A stretch of DNA of 64,000 nt, taken from positions 46,760 to 110,759 of the forward strand of contig CAYMOX010000008.1 of assembly GCA_964392245.1 (NCBI GenBank), given 5' to 3'. Below are positions 22,401 through 30,700 of the stretch, in pieces (within the stretch, counting starts at the first letter, position 1; every line of letters starts with the position of its first letter). The notes under the pieces were generated by a model. That model saw nothing but the letters and a program-made list of their open reading frames with translations. It had not been told where the DNA came from and ran no database searches. The stretch comes from JAAUUJ01 sp964392245 (GTDB lineage Bacteria > Cyanobacteriota > Cyanobacteriia > Thermostichales > Thermostichaceae). The position numbers and the translations under genes were made by a program.

Positions 22401-24071
22401 CTGAAGGTTTATCCCTGGATCGCCAAAGTGCGTCACTCCACTCCCGGGGTGGGCCTGATCTCGCCTCCACCTCACCATGACATCTACTCAATTGAGGATC
22501 TGGCGGAACTGATCCACGACCTCAAGAATGCCAACCGGGATGCTCGCATTAATGTGAAGCTGGTCTCGGAAGTGGGAGTGGGAACAATCGCAGCGGGAGT
22601 AGCCAAGGCTCATGCCGATGTGGTTCTGATCTCTGGCCATGATGGGGGAACGGGTGCCTCTCCCCAAACCTCGATCAAGCATGCGGGACTCCCCTGGGAG
22701 CTGGGTTTGGCGGAAACCCATCAAACCCTGGTGCTTAATAATCTGCGCAGCCGCATTGTGGTGGAAACCGATGGTCAGATGAAGACGGGTAGGGATGTGG
22801 TGATCGCCGCCCTGTTGGGGGCAGAAGAATACGGCTTTTCCACCGCGCCCCTGGTGAGTTTGGGCTGCATCATGATGCGGGTCTGCCACAAAAATACCTG
22901 TCCGGTGGGGGTGGCCACTCAGGATCCAGAATTGCGCAAAAACTTTGCTGGCGATCCCCAGCACACCGTTAACTTTTTCACCTTCCTGGCCCAGGAAATG
23001 CGGGAGATCATGGCAGAGCTGGGGTTCCGTTCGGTGGATGAAATGATCGGGCGCACCGAGGTGCTGGAGCCCAAAGCGGCTGTGGATCACTGGAAAGCCA
23101 GAGGGATCGATCTCTCCCCCATTCTCTACCAACCTCCCGTGGGCCCCGAAGTGGGACGCTACTGCCAGATGCCTCAGGATCACGGGCTACAGCACTCCCT
23201 AGATCTGCAGGTGTTGCTGGATCTGTGCCAACCCGCCATTCAACGGGGAGAAAAGGTGCAGGCTACCCTTCCGATCCGCAATACCCATCGGGTGGTGGGC
23301 ACGATCCTGGGCAATGAGATCACCAAACACCACTGGGAAGGGTTAGCGGAGGACACGATCCATCTTCACTTCCAGGGAACGGCTGGTCAGAGTTTTGGTG
23401 CCTTTGTTCCCCGGGGAGTGACGCTGGAATTAGAGGGGGATGCCAACGATTACTTTGGCAAAGGTCTGAGTGGTGGCAAGCTGATCCTTTATCCTCCTAA
23501 AGGCAGCCAGTTTGTGGCTGAAGAAAACATCATTGTGGGCAATGTCGCCTTTTATGGGGCCACCAGTGGGGAAGCCTACATCCGTGGCGTGGCGGGGGAG
23601 CGATTCTGTGTCCGCAACTCCGGTGTGCAGGCGGTGGTGGAAGCGGTTGGTGATCACGGCTGCGAGTACATGACGGGAGGCAAGGTGGTAATTCTTGGAC
23701 CCACCGGACGCAATTTTGCCGCAGGCATGAGTGGGGGGATCGCCTATATTCTCGATCAGTCTCGGACTTTTGCGTCCCATTGCAATCGCGAAATGGTGGA
23801 CCTGGAAACGTTAGAGAATCCAGAAGAGATCCGGGAAATCCACGACATGATCCAGAAGCATCTCGATTACACGGGTAGCCAGAGAGCCAGTCAGCTGCTG
23901 GAGCATTGGGACCGATCCATTCCTCTTTTTGTCAAGGTCATGCCCCGCGATTACAAACGGGTGCTTCAACATATTCAGGAGGCTCTGGAGGCTGGGCTCA
24001 GTGGTGATAATGCCCTGTCCGCAGCCTTTGAAGCCAATGCCCGAGATGTGGCCCGTATCGGTGGCAGCTAA
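19467..24071 (+). CDS. gltB: Glutamate synthase large subunit, NAD(P)H-type (GltB)
   Basis: A 1534-residue glutamate synthase that makes two glutamates from glutamine and 2-oxoglutarate. Domains in order: an N-terminal class II amidotransferase (catalytic Cys 25 in HDACGVGF after a 24-residue propeptide), a central domain, an FMN-binding TIM barrel with the 3Fe-4S cysteines in RVCHKNTCPVG (about residues 1137-1147), and the C-terminal beta-helix. The ferredoxin-loop insertion that marks ferredoxin-dependent enzymes is missing: EDPERYTW runs straight into SAIKQVASGRFGV (about 22225-22310). With gltD next door, this is the NAD(P)H-dependent enzyme rather than GlsF. The 3' gap to gltD is 53 bases. 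Confidence 0.92.
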   Translation: MNYHNRPTRPAKQGLYDPQFEHDACGVGFVVHMKGQQSHEIVEQALTILLNLEHRGAVGAEPNTGDGAGILLQLPHRFLQKVATAEGIQLPEPGQYGVGMIFASPDPEVRAQGRSIFEALVAEEGQTVMGWRDVLTDNSDLGETARASEPFVQQVFIQRHPDLTDDLAFERKLYVIRKRAHRAIREPDLDPYWYPTSISCRTIVYKGMLMPAQVASYFPELKDPDLESALGLAHSRFSTNTFPSWERSHPYRYVAHNGEINTLRGNINWMHARQALFKSDLFGEDLQNIQPIINTEGSDSAIFDNTLELLTLAGRSLPHAVMMMIPEPWSSHESMSEEQKAFYEYHACLMEPWDGPASIAFTDGTVIGAVLDRNGLRPSRYYVTRDDRVIMASEAGVLPVAPEDVVQKGRLEPGRMFLVNMAEGRIIADEELKHAIATQQPYREWLEEHRVDLADLQVDTPREAEPETIPLLQRQKAFGYTFEELRLLLTPMAANGVEAVGAMGNDAPLAVLSNRPKLLYDYFQQLFAQVTNPPIDSIREAIITSAVTTIGAEGNLLQPEPESCHLIQLQTPILSNAELARLKHLDGDHGFRCVTLPILFHPQEGAAGLEAALEDLCIRADAAIAVGANLIILSDRDLDAEKAAIPALLAVSGLHHHLIRQGTRTRVGLILESGEPREVHHFALLIGYGCGAINPYLAFETLDAMIAQKLLTDVDHQQACKNYIKAVTKGVIKIASKIGISTIQSYRGAQIFEAIGLHSSVVDKYFTWTASRLQGIDLEVIAREAGQRHASGFPPRAGQISPLEVGGEYQWRKEGEAHLFAPETIHLLQRAVREGDYDLYKEYAAQVNQQGKQFFRLRDLLSFKSRTPIPLEEVEPVSAITRRFKTGAMSYGSISKETHEALAIAMNRLGGKSNTGEGGEDPERYTWTNAQGDSKNSAIKQVASGRFGVTSLYLSQAKEIQIKMAQGAKPGEGGQLPGLKVYPWIAKVRHSTPGVGLISPPPHHDIYSIEDLAELIHDLKNANRDARINVKLVSEVGVGTIAAGVAKAHADVVLISGHDGGTGASPQTSIKHAGLPWELGLAETHQTLVLNNLRSRIVVETDGQMKTGRDVVIAALLGAEEYGFSTAPLVSLGCIMMRVCHKNTCPVGVATQDPELRKNFAGDPQHTVNFFTFLAQEMREIMAELGFRSVDEMIGRTEVLEPKAAVDHWKARGIDLSPILYQPPVGPEVGRYCQMPQDHGLQHSLDLQVLLDLCQPAIQRGEKVQATLPIRNTHRVVGTILGNEITKHHWEGLAEDTIHLHFQGTAGQSFGAFVPRGVTLELEGDANDYFGKGLSGGKLILYPPKGSQFVAEENIIVGNVAFYGATSGEAYIRGVAGERFCVRNSGVQAVVEAVGDHGCEYMTGGKVVILGPTGRNFAAGMSGGIAYILDQSRTFASHCNREMVDLETLENPEEIREIHDMIQKHLDYTGSQRASQLLEHWDRSIPLFVKVMPRDYKRVLQHIQEALEAGLSGDNALSAAFEANARDVARIGGS

Positions 24072-24124
24072 ACCAAGTAGATCAGATCTCACCCTATACA
24101 CATTCAGCGAATTGAGAAGCGATC

Positions 24125-25609
24125 ATGGGAAAAGCAACAGGATTCATGGAGTATCTGCGGGAAGTTGCCGCTGAGGTTTCCCCTCTGAATCGGATCGACA
24201 ACTGGGATGAGTTTCATCTCCCGATGCCGGAGGAAAAACTCCAGCTCCAGGGGGCACGCTGCATGGACTGTGGCACCCCTTTTTGCCATACCGGCCTAGA
24301 AATTAACCGCATGGCCAGCGGCTGCCCGATCAATAACCTGATCCCTGAATGGAATGATCTGGTCTATCGAGGCTTGTGGCAGGAAGCTCTGGATCGCCTG
24401 CATAAAACCAACAACTTTCCTGAGTTCACCGGACGGGTTTGTCCCGCGCCCTGCGAAGGGGCCTGTGTGCTGGGGATTGTGAACCCCCCGGTCACGATTA
24501 AAAATATTGAGTATTCCATTGCTGAAAAAGGCTGGGAATCCGGTTGGATTACTCCCCATCCTCCGGAGAGTCGAACTGGTAAAAAAGTGGCGATTGTCGG
24601 ATCCGGTCCGGCAGGTTTGGCAGCAGCAGCCCAACTGAATTCCGCCGGACACTGGGTTACCGTCTTTGAACGGGCGGATCGTCCAGGCGGATTGCTTATG
24701 TACGGGATCCCCAATATGAAGTTGGATAAGCAAGCAGTGGTGTTGCGCCGCCTGCAGGTCCTGGAGGCCGAGGGAGTGACCTTTTTTTGCAACACTGAGA
24801 TTGGCAAGGATCTGCCCGCCGAGCAGCTGATCCGGGACTATGATGCGGTGGTTCTCTGCACCGGAGCTACCCAGCCTCGGGATCTGTCGATTCCAGGTCG
24901 TGAACTCAAGGGCATTCATTTTGCCATGGAGTTCCTCACCGCCAATACCCAAACCCTGCTGGATGGTTCGCCCTCTCAGGGGTATATTTCTGCTGCAGAC
25001 CAGGATGTGGTGATCATTGGCGGAGGGGATACGGGCACCGACTGTGTGGGAACTTCACTCCGTCATGGCTGCAGGAGTGTAACCCAGCTAGAAATTATGC
25101 CCCGACCCTCGGAAGCTCGTGCCCTCAACAATCCCTGGCCCGAATGGCCCAAGATCTATCGCTTGGATTATGGGCAGGAAGAAGCTGAGGCTCGCTTCGG
25201 AGCTGATCCCCGTGCCTATCTGCGGACTGCTACCCACTTTGAAGGGGATGACAACGGTCAGGTCAAAGCTGTCCACACAGTCGAAGTGCAATGGAGCCGG
25301 GATGACAAGGGTCGCTTTATTCCCCAACACATCCCAGGCACAGAGGCGGTGATCCCAGCTCAACTGGTCCTTCTGGCGATGGGTTTCCTGGGGCCAGAAC
25401 AGCCCTTACTCGAAGCACTGGGGCTGGAAAAAGATCCCCGCAGTGCGATTAAAGCGGAACATGGATCCTTTCACACGAATATCCCTGGGGTCTTTGCCGC
25501 TGGGGATTGCCGTCGTGGGCAAAGTTTGGTGGTCTGGGCCATCAATGAAGGCAGGGGAGTGGCAAGGGAATGTGATCGGTATCTAATGGGAGAAACGGTG
25601 TTGCCCTGA
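24125..25609 (+). CDS. gltD: Glutamate synthase small subunit GltD
   Basis: A 494-residue flavoprotein that passes electrons from NAD(P)H to GltB. The N-terminal domain has cysteines for two 4Fe-4S clusters (RCMDCGTPFCHTG around residues 45-56, GCPINNLIPEW and VCPAPCEGACVLG). A FAD-binding GSGPAGLAAA lies near residue 158 and an NAD(P)H-binding GGGDTGTD near 298; the closing VFAAGDCRRGQSLVVWAI block is typical. It follows gltB with a short gap and a fair ribosome site, so the two form an operon for nitrogen assimilation. No terminator with a T-tract is visible after it, only a short CTCAG-GAT-CTGAG hairpin. Confidence 0.95.
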   Translation: MGKATGFMEYLREVAAEVSPLNRIDNWDEFHLPMPEEKLQLQGARCMDCGTPFCHTGLEINRMASGCPINNLIPEWNDLVYRGLWQEALDRLHKTNNFPEFTGRVCPAPCEGACVLGIVNPPVTIKNIEYSIAEKGWESGWITPHPPESRTGKKVAIVGSGPAGLAAAAQLNSAGHWVTVFERADRPGGLLMYGIPNMKLDKQAVVLRRLQVLEAEGVTFFCNTEIGKDLPAEQLIRDYDAVVLCTGATQPRDLSIPGRELKGIHFAMEFLTANTQTLLDGSPSQGYISAADQDVVIIGGGDTGTDCVGTSLRHGCRSVTQLEIMPRPSEARALNNPWPEWPKIYRLDYGQEEAEARFGADPRAYLRTATHFEGDDNGQVKAVHTVEVQWSRDDKGRFIPQHIPGTEAVIPAQLVLLAMGFLGPEQPLLEALGLEKDPRSAIKAEHGSFHTNIPGVFAAGDCRRGQSLVVWAINEGRGVARECDRYLMGETVLP

Positions 25610-25773
25610 GAAGTTTAGGTGTACTCAGGATCTGAGGATCCCAGGAACATCCAGCTCCAGTGTTCTATAAATCCCATCTTCCAGCCCATACCAGTCAAGC
25701 GACGGTCGATCCTCCCTAGAAGCCGTTATCGCTACAATATATCTGTGCCATCAGCAAAGTGTGGAGGGGTGTT

Positions 25774-26214
25774 GTGAACAAGCTAGCGTCAGCCGTTCTT
25801 TCCAGCGTCATCGCTCTGGGGTTGCTTTCGGGTTGTGGAGACGATGACTCAGATTCACAGGTTGGCATTGTTCCACCTAGCGCTCCGTCCGTGCTTTTAC
25901 CAGCGACAGGTCCGTCCCTACGGGTCGGAGAGACCGTCACCTTTCCTGTGGAGGTGAGAGCGCCCAGAGGGATCCGCAACAGTGGCTTCCTGATCGTGAC
26001 CCAGAGACAACCCAACGGGAGCACCTCTGATTCAATCTTTAATCCTGCTGACTTTGGTTGTGTTACCGGTGACACCTTTTGCAGGTCAGAAGACTTTGTC
26101 TTTCGCGTCGGGGCTAATGCGGATGCCGGGAACTATCAACTTACGTTCGTTGCCGTTGATACTACCAATCAAACTTCGGTTCCTGCCACCCTAACGATCT
26201 TTGCCTTTCGCTAG
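25774..26214 (+). CDS. Small Ig-like or beta-sandwich lipoprotein, unknown function
   Basis: A 146-residue lipoprotein. GGAGGGG about five bases upstream supports GTG 25774. The signal peptide ends in a LLSGC lipobox followed by an acidic stretch (GDDDSDSQ). The remaining ~110 residues look like one beta-sandwich (LRVGETVTFPVEVRAP, ending TNQTSVPATLTIFAF), with one Cys pair. A TACAAT at 25733-25738 would be a suitable -10 box. It converges on the MidA-type methyltransferase. I do not recognise the family. Confidence 0.65.
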   Translation: MNKLASAVLSSVIALGLLSGCGDDDSDSQVGIVPPSAPSVLLPATGPSLRVGETVTFPVEVRAPRGIRNSGFLIVTQRQPNGSTSDSIFNPADFGCVTGDTFCRSEDFVFRVGANADAGNYQLTFVAVDTTNQTSVPATLTIFAFR

Positions 26215-26255
26215 GGAATAGGCCCCACAAAGGTCGGTTCAGTCGATAGTGCGGA

Positions 26256-27443
26256 TCAATTGAGAAGGCACCTCAGTCCCCGCAATTGTGTCTGGGGAAG
26301 AGAATTCAGCCCTTTTCCCTGGATCATCACGTAAAATCCCCCCAATCCCAGGGGATCCATGAGCAGATGCAGAGCCTGTCGTTGAGTCATGATCTGGCGT
26401 GGATCGTCGTCCGAAATTAAAGCCAGGTTAGCAAGGCGATCAAGGATCCCCAGGGCGGAGAGAAACTGTTCTTGAGTAACCAGGCCCAAGGGTTGCAGTT
26501 CCAGCGACTTGCCCTGCTCCTCTAACGCTGAAAAGTTGACATGCGCGGTTAAGTCCTGCTGCCCAATCTGGGCGTACAGATCCGCCTGCATTTGATGACG
26601 ACGGTAGGCCATCAGGGTGCCCTGGGAGCGGGTGGGATGATAGTAGCGGCTGGCGGTGTGGCCATAATCGATGGTGAGCAGGTACCCCTTCTGCAAAACG
26701 GTTCCTACGGAATGGAGCCAGTCCAGGGCTGCCAACCCTACCTCAGTCTGGTATCCCTCAGGATAAGCCGGGGAGAGAAAATCAATGCCCAGATCCTCAA
26801 AGTATTGCCGCAGACGGGGAGTAGACAAATCCCCAATTTCCTCCCGAAAACGAATGCCGTCTCCCTCCTCCTGGATCGTGACATAGATTTCCTGGAGCTG
26901 TCCCTGATGGAGAGTTACCCGATGCACAGGTAGGGCATCCACCAGCTCATTGGAGAAAATGCAACCCGTCAAAGCGTTTGCAGGCAGATCATTGAGATCC
27001 ACCCAGATGACCCCCTGAGACTGCAGTTGCTGCTGTTGGGAAGTCTGAAGTCCTGCAGATCGTTCTGCGATTTTGTAGGTCAACACCCCGGCAAATTCAG
27101 GATAGTGTTTCTGGATCGCCATCAAGAGGTCCCGAGCCAGCACCCCCGACCCTGCCCCCACCTCTAGCAAGGTGAAATTAGCAGGAGAGTCGAGTAAGTG
27201 CCACATTTGCACAAACTGATTGGCGAGCAGAGTGGCAAAATCCTGGCTGACATGGGGTGAAGTTACGAAATCTGCGGGCAAAGCATAGCGATCGGCCCGG
27301 CTGTAATACCCCAGTTCCGGTTCGTAAAGGACCCAGTCCATGAAATCGGCAAAGGTTACCCTCTGATTCGGTTGGGCTGCAATCCGGGCCGCAATTTTTT
27401 GGGCTAAGCGCTGAGAAAAAGGGGCTGGTGCCTCAATAGGCAT
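26256..27443 (-). CDS. MidA/NDUFAF7-type SAM-dependent methyltransferase (complex I-linked)
   Basis: A 395-residue protein of the SAM-dependent MidA (DUF185) family: entry block ITFADFMDWVLYEP-like (VTFADFMDWVLYEPELGYYS), SAM motif LLEVGAGSGVLARDLL, IFSNELVDALPVHR, and LLTIDYGHTASRYYHP. Mitochondrial NDUFAF7/MidA dimethylates an arginine of complex I subunit NDUFS2 during assembly. Here the gene overlaps the end of ndhJ by 11 bases and is last in an ndhC-K-J transcript. That makes a role in NDH-1 assembly a reasonable inference; the target in cyanobacteria would be NdhH. The start ATG 27443 lies inside ndhJ. Confidence 0.85.
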   Translation of the reverse strand: MPIEAPAPFSQRLAQKIAARIAAQPNQRVTFADFMDWVLYEPELGYYSRADRYALPADFVTSPHVSQDFATLLANQFVQMWHLLDSPANFTLLEVGAGSGVLARDLLMAIQKHYPEFAGVLTYKIAERSAGLQTSQQQQLQSQGVIWVDLNDLPANALTGCIFSNELVDALPVHRVTLHQGQLQEIYVTIQEEGDGIRFREEIGDLSTPRLRQYFEDLGIDFLSPAYPEGYQTEVGLAALDWLHSVGTVLQKGYLLTIDYGHTASRYYHPTRSQGTLMAYRRHQMQADLYAQIGQQDLTAHVNFSALEEQGKSLELQPLGLVTQEQFLSALGILDRLANLALISDDDPRQIMTQRQALHLLMDPLGLGGFYVMIQGKGLNSLPQTQLRGLRCLLN

Positions 27444-27954
27444 CCTGGATCTCGTAGAAATCAGGGGTGATGTAATCCTTGCGCATGGGCCACCCGATCC
27501 AGTCTTCGGGCATCAAGATCCGCTTCAGGTTAGGGTGACCTTCAAAGACAATGCCAAACATGTCGTAGGTTTCCCGTTCCTGCCAGTCGGCGGTTTTCCA
27601 GATCCAGTATACGGAGGGAAGACGGGGATCCTGACGGGGCAGCTCCACCTTAAGGCGCACCTCCTGAGGCCGATCCGCTCTGTCCGAAACCTTAATCAGA
27701 TGGTAGACACTCATCAGCGGTTGACCCGCCCCCAGGTCATATCCACTCTGACATTGCAGGTAGTTGAACCCATAAGCATAGAGGGCCGTAGCGGTAGGGA
27801 GCAGAAAATCCTTGGATACCTGGATCAGTTCCACCCCCATGACATCACGTCCGAGAGCCTGATGGTCGAAGCCATTCTCCTTCAGGAAGGTAGAAACAGG
27901 CCCTCGCTCAGCAACTTCAACCGCATCCTGGTTTTTACCGTTTTCCTCTGCCAC
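27433..27954 (-). CDS. ndhJ: NDH-1 subunit J
   Basis: A 173-residue subunit of the thylakoid NAD(P)H dehydrogenase-like complex (NuoC/30 kDa family). Typical blocks are GVELIQVSKDFLL, the LMSVYHLIKVSD region, VYWIWKTADWQERETYDMFGI and ILMPEDWIGWPMRKDY. GGGAGG in the end of ndhK is correctly spaced for GTG 27954, which lies one base after the ndhK stop. A longer frame from 27987 would overlap ndhK. It sits in the peripheral arm next to NdhH and NdhK in the electron path from ferredoxin to plastoquinone. Confidence 0.93.
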   Translation of the reverse strand: MAEENGKNQDAVEVAERGPVSTFLKENGFDHQALGRDVMGVELIQVSKDFLLPTATALYAYGFNYLQCQSGYDLGAGQPLMSVYHLIKVSDRADRPQEVRLKVELPRQDPRLPSVYWIWKTADWQERETYDMFGIVFEGHPNLKRILMPEDWIGWPMRKDYITPDFYEIQDAY

Positions 27955-27955
27955 T

Positions 27956-28717
27956 CTACTTACCTCCCTGCAGGGCTTTGATTTCATCTTCTGCCAGCTT
28001 CAGATCAGCAGTTTGCAGGGCAGGGGGTACCGGTAGTCCCATCGCTTCTGCCAGAGCTGCAGGTGGCGCCACACGAGTTTCACTCTCCAGGTATTTTCCT
28101 GTCAGGATCGGTTCGACCCCCCTGAGATTGTGCTTGACCGTGTGGAAGCGGTGGGTGGGCTGGAGCTGGCCACGTTCTCGCATGTCTTCTGCTGCAATTT
28201 TCTTGCGCAGTTTCACAATCGCATCCATGATCGCTTCCGGACGTGGAGGGCAACCTGGAATATACACATCCACAGGAATGACTTTGTCTACCCCACGGAG
28301 AGCCGTGTAAGAATCACTGCTGAACATGCCACCCGTGATCGTGCAGGCCCCCATGGCGACCACATATTTGGGCTCAGGCATCTGCTGATAGAGCTTGACC
28401 AGTGCAGGCGCCATCTTCATGGTCACTGTACCCGCCGTAATAATCAGGTCAGCCTGGCGGGGAGACATGCGTGGCAATAACCCAAAGCGATCAAAGTCAA
28501 ATCGGGAGCCGATCATAGCGGCAAATTCAATGAAGCAGCAGGCAGTGCCATACATGAGTGGCCAGAGACTCGACATCTTGGCCCAGCTGTACAGATCGTT
28601 GACGCTCGTCAGGACCACATTATTAGAAAGTTCAGTGGTGACGGTAGGATCACCAACGGGAAACATCATGCCGTTGGGATCATGGGGTTGGGTTATTTGA
28701 TCGGTGCTCATGACCAT
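27956..28717 (-). CDS. ndhK: NDH-1 subunit K (cluster N2 protein)
   Basis: A 253-residue subunit (NuoB family) carrying the terminal 4Fe-4S cluster N2. The ligands are the tandem Cys 60-Cys 61 (GTACCFIE), Cys 125 (MGACTITGG) and Cys 156 (IPGCPPRPE). The extended C-terminal tail (~60 residues) is usual in cyanobacteria. GGAG seven bases upstream fixes ATG 28717, which overlaps the end of ndhC. Order ndhC-ndhK-ndhJ is the universal cyanobacterial and chloroplast arrangement. Confidence 0.96.
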   Translation of the reverse strand: MVMSTDQITQPHDPNGMMFPVGDPTVTTELSNNVVLTSVNDLYSWAKMSSLWPLMYGTACCFIEFAAMIGSRFDFDRFGLLPRMSPRQADLIITAGTVTMKMAPALVKLYQQMPEPKYVVAMGACTITGGMFSSDSYTALRGVDKVIPVDVYIPGCPPRPEAIMDAIVKLRKKIAAEDMRERGQLQPTHRFHTVKHNLRGVEPILTGKYLESETRVAPPAALAEAMGLPVPPALQTADLKLAEDEIKALQGGK

Positions 28718-29070
28718 TCCAGAGCTCCTTTTCTCCAGGCGTAGACAAGACCAATCACAAGGATGGCAATAAAGATCAGGGCCTCCACAAAGGCCAATAG
28801 CCCTAACCGATGAAAGGCAACCGCCCAGGGATAGAGAAAGACGGTTTCCACATCAAAAATGACAAAGATCAGGGCGAACATGTAGTAGCGGATATTGAAC
28901 TGAATCCAGGCTTGGCCCAGTGGATCAATGCCTGACTCATAGGTAGTGGTGCGTAGAACCTGACGACGGCTGGGACTCAACACTTGAGATGCCGTCAGAG
29001 CCAGAACGGGGATCAGGCCACAGATGAGCAAAAAAGCCAGGAAGCTGTCGTAACCAGTCAGAAGAAACAC
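28708..29070 (-). CDS. ndhC: NDH-1 subunit C (subunit 3)
   Basis: A 120-residue membrane subunit (NuoA/ND3 family) with three transmembrane helices. The loop between the first two carries the conserved YESGIDPLG segment, where many NuoA proteins have a Cys or Glu next to the quinone channel. The second helix contains the FDVETVFLYPW motif. It is the first gene of the ndhCKJ unit and overlaps ndhK by 10 bases. The promoter must lie in the ~158-base gap to the divergent MAPEG gene. Confidence 0.96.
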   Translation of the reverse strand: MFLLTGYDSFLAFLLICGLIPVLALTASQVLSPSRRQVLRTTTYESGIDPLGQAWIQFNIRYYMFALIFVIFDVETVFLYPWAVAFHRLGLLAFVEALIFIAILVIGLVYAWRKGALEWS

Positions 29071-29228
29071 AAGGGCTGCTCAACATTTAGATACAGTTAC
29101 AGTATAGAATCCTTTCCTACCTGATCGACCGTCGACGGGTTCATACTTCCTGCAAATTGTAGGTATAGACATCCTCCAGATCTGGGATGGAGTGGGTAAG
29201 ATAGGGAGCGGTGGAGACAGGCCAACTC

Positions 29229-29693
29229 ATGATCGCGATTCCGTTGACAGCAGTCCCTCTACTCAGTATTGCTGCGGCAATTTTGCTGGTTTATCTGCCC
29301 ATGGGGCTGGTGGTGCAGGAGAGGCAGAAGTTGGGGTACAACAGCAGTGCTCCCCGTGCCATGTTTGATCAGCTTTCGGATCGAGCCAAGCGTGCCACCT
29401 GGGCTCACCAAAATGGGTTTGAAACCCTGACTCCCTTTGCGGCTACGTCCCTGATTGCCTATCTCACTGGCCCTCATGATTCGCTGGTAGGGTTGAGTCT
29501 GAGTGGGGATCTGTTGATTGCGTTACTCTGCACCCTGTTTTTGCTTTTTCGGATTGTCTACACCCTGGCCTACATCAATGATCAACCCCTGCTGCGGTCC
29601 TTCGCCTTTGGCATGAGCAGTCTCTGCACGATGGGCGTTCTGGGGATTGCTCTGCTGCCCCTGCTTTGGGTGAGCGCTTCTGCTGCCATTTAA
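29229..29693 (+). CDS. MAPEG-family membrane protein
   Basis: A 154-residue protein with four predicted membrane helices (about residues 5-27, 70-88, 90-115 and 125-150). The MAPEG signature includes RATWAHQNGFETLTPFA. MAPEG enzymes are membrane glutathione-dependent transferases or peroxidases in eicosanoid and glutathione metabolism; cyanobacterial members are mostly uncharacterised. ATG 29229 is chosen; an in-frame GTG at 29211 is possible. It is divergent from ndhC and followed by a DCC oxidoreductase 85 bases later. Confidence 0.82.
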   Translation: MIAIPLTAVPLLSIAAAILLVYLPMGLVVQERQKLGYNSSAPRAMFDQLSDRAKRATWAHQNGFETLTPFAATSLIAYLTGPHDSLVGLSLSGDLLIALLCTLFLLFRIVYTLAYINDQPLLRSFAFGMSSLCTMGVLGIALLPLLWVSASAAI

Positions 29694-29778
29694 GATGGAA
29701 GCAAGTTCTGGGTTGAGTGTTTGAGGATCCCTGGACGAAGAGTGAAGCTGAGTATCGAATGCAACGGGGAATCCACTC

Positions 29779-30195
29779 ATGAGTTATGTGCTGATTTACG
29801 ACGGCCTCTGCAATCTCTGTTCCACACTGGTGCAGTGGCTGGAGAAGCTGGATCATGGCAACACTTTTCGCTATGTGCCCATGCAGGATAGCCAGGCTTT
29901 AGCCACCTGGAACATCACGACCGAAGACTGTGATCGGGGCATGATCCTTCTGGAGGACAACCATCCAGAGCAGCGCTGGCAGGGGAGTGCCGCCGTGGAA
30001 GAAGTGGCAAGAATCCTTCCGGCAGGTGCAGCTGTGATCGCTGCCTATCGGGCAATCCCTGGGTTAAAGTGGGCAGGAGATAAAGGCTACGAACAGGTGC
30101 GGGATCACCGCTATGACTGGTTTGGAAAGCGGCAAGACATTTACCAGTCCAATTACCCTTTCTTTCCGGAAGACTGCCAGGTCTGTCAGCGTTAG
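29779..30195 (+). CDS. DCC-family (DUF393) thiol-disulfide oxidoreductase-like protein
   Basis: A 138-residue protein starting with the DCC signature YDGLCNLC (Asp 8, Cys 11, Cys 14), which gives the family its name and resembles a thioredoxin-like CxxC site. The later RYVPMQD, a GMILLEDN strand and the C-terminal DWFGKRQDIY block are typical. It is predicted to be a cytoplasmic redox protein with unknown partner. The last four bases overlap the stop of the converging SUI1 gene. Confidence 0.85.
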   Translation: MSYVLIYDGLCNLCSTLVQWLEKLDHGNTFRYVPMQDSQALATWNITTEDCDRGMILLEDNHPEQRWQGSAAVEEVARILPAGAAVIAAYRAIPGLKWAGDKGYEQVRDHRYDWFGKRQDIYQSNYPFFPEDCQVCQR

Positions 30196-30554
30196 CCTCC
30201 AGCGGCCTTCGTGGGGTATCCCATTTGCTGGAGTAGTGTTACCACCTGATCGCGGTGATCCCCCTGGATCTCAATCGTGTTCTCCTTCGCCGTTCCCCCG
30301 GAGCCGCATTGAGCCTTCAACTGCTTAGCCAGGGCGGACAGGGTAGCGGGCGTAACCTGAAATCCTGTGATCACAGTCACTGTCTTGCCCTTGCGACCAC
30401 CGCGTTCGCGCCGAACCTTGAGTTGATGCTCCTGGGGAGGGCGATCCTGGAGCGGTTCATCAGTTTCCGGATCCAGGGGAGATCCCCACTCGGAATACAC
30501 GACTCGATAAACCTTGGATCCAGCTTTTTCCGGTTCAGAGGCACGTCCTTTCAT
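30192..30554 (-). CDS. SUI1/eIF1-like translation factor (YciH family)
   Basis: A 120-residue protein. Residues ~45-118 form the SUI1 domain (LKVRRERGGRKGKTVTVITGF, LAKQLKAQCGSGGTAKE, IEIQGDHRDQV). Bacterial YciH binds the 30S subunit and affects start-site fidelity; essentiality is low. ATG 30554 gives the usual length; a longer frame to 30590 adds a hydrophobic stretch with no ribosome site. The gene stands alone. Confidence 0.9.
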   Translation of the reverse strand: MKGRASEPEKAGSKVYRVVYSEWGSPLDPETDEPLQDRPPQEHQLKVRRERGGRKGKTVTVITGFQVTPATLSALAKQLKAQCGSGGTAKENTIEIQGDHRDQVVTLLQQMGYPTKAAGG

Positions 30555-30700
30555 AATGATCCCTGGCAGGCAAAAAATGTCAGCAAACAATGGGCAGTTA
30601 GTGCAATCCTATCTGTTCTTTGTATTTCTCAGCGAGAGCAGGGAAGAATCACCAGTAGAGTCCAGGGTATGCTGACCCTAGCACTCGCTTGCAATCTCCC

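Noticed and set aside
19467..24071. Ferredoxin-dependent glutamate synthase (glsF)
   Set aside because: The ferredoxin loop is missing between EDPERYTW and SAIKQVASGRFG, and gltD follows immediately.
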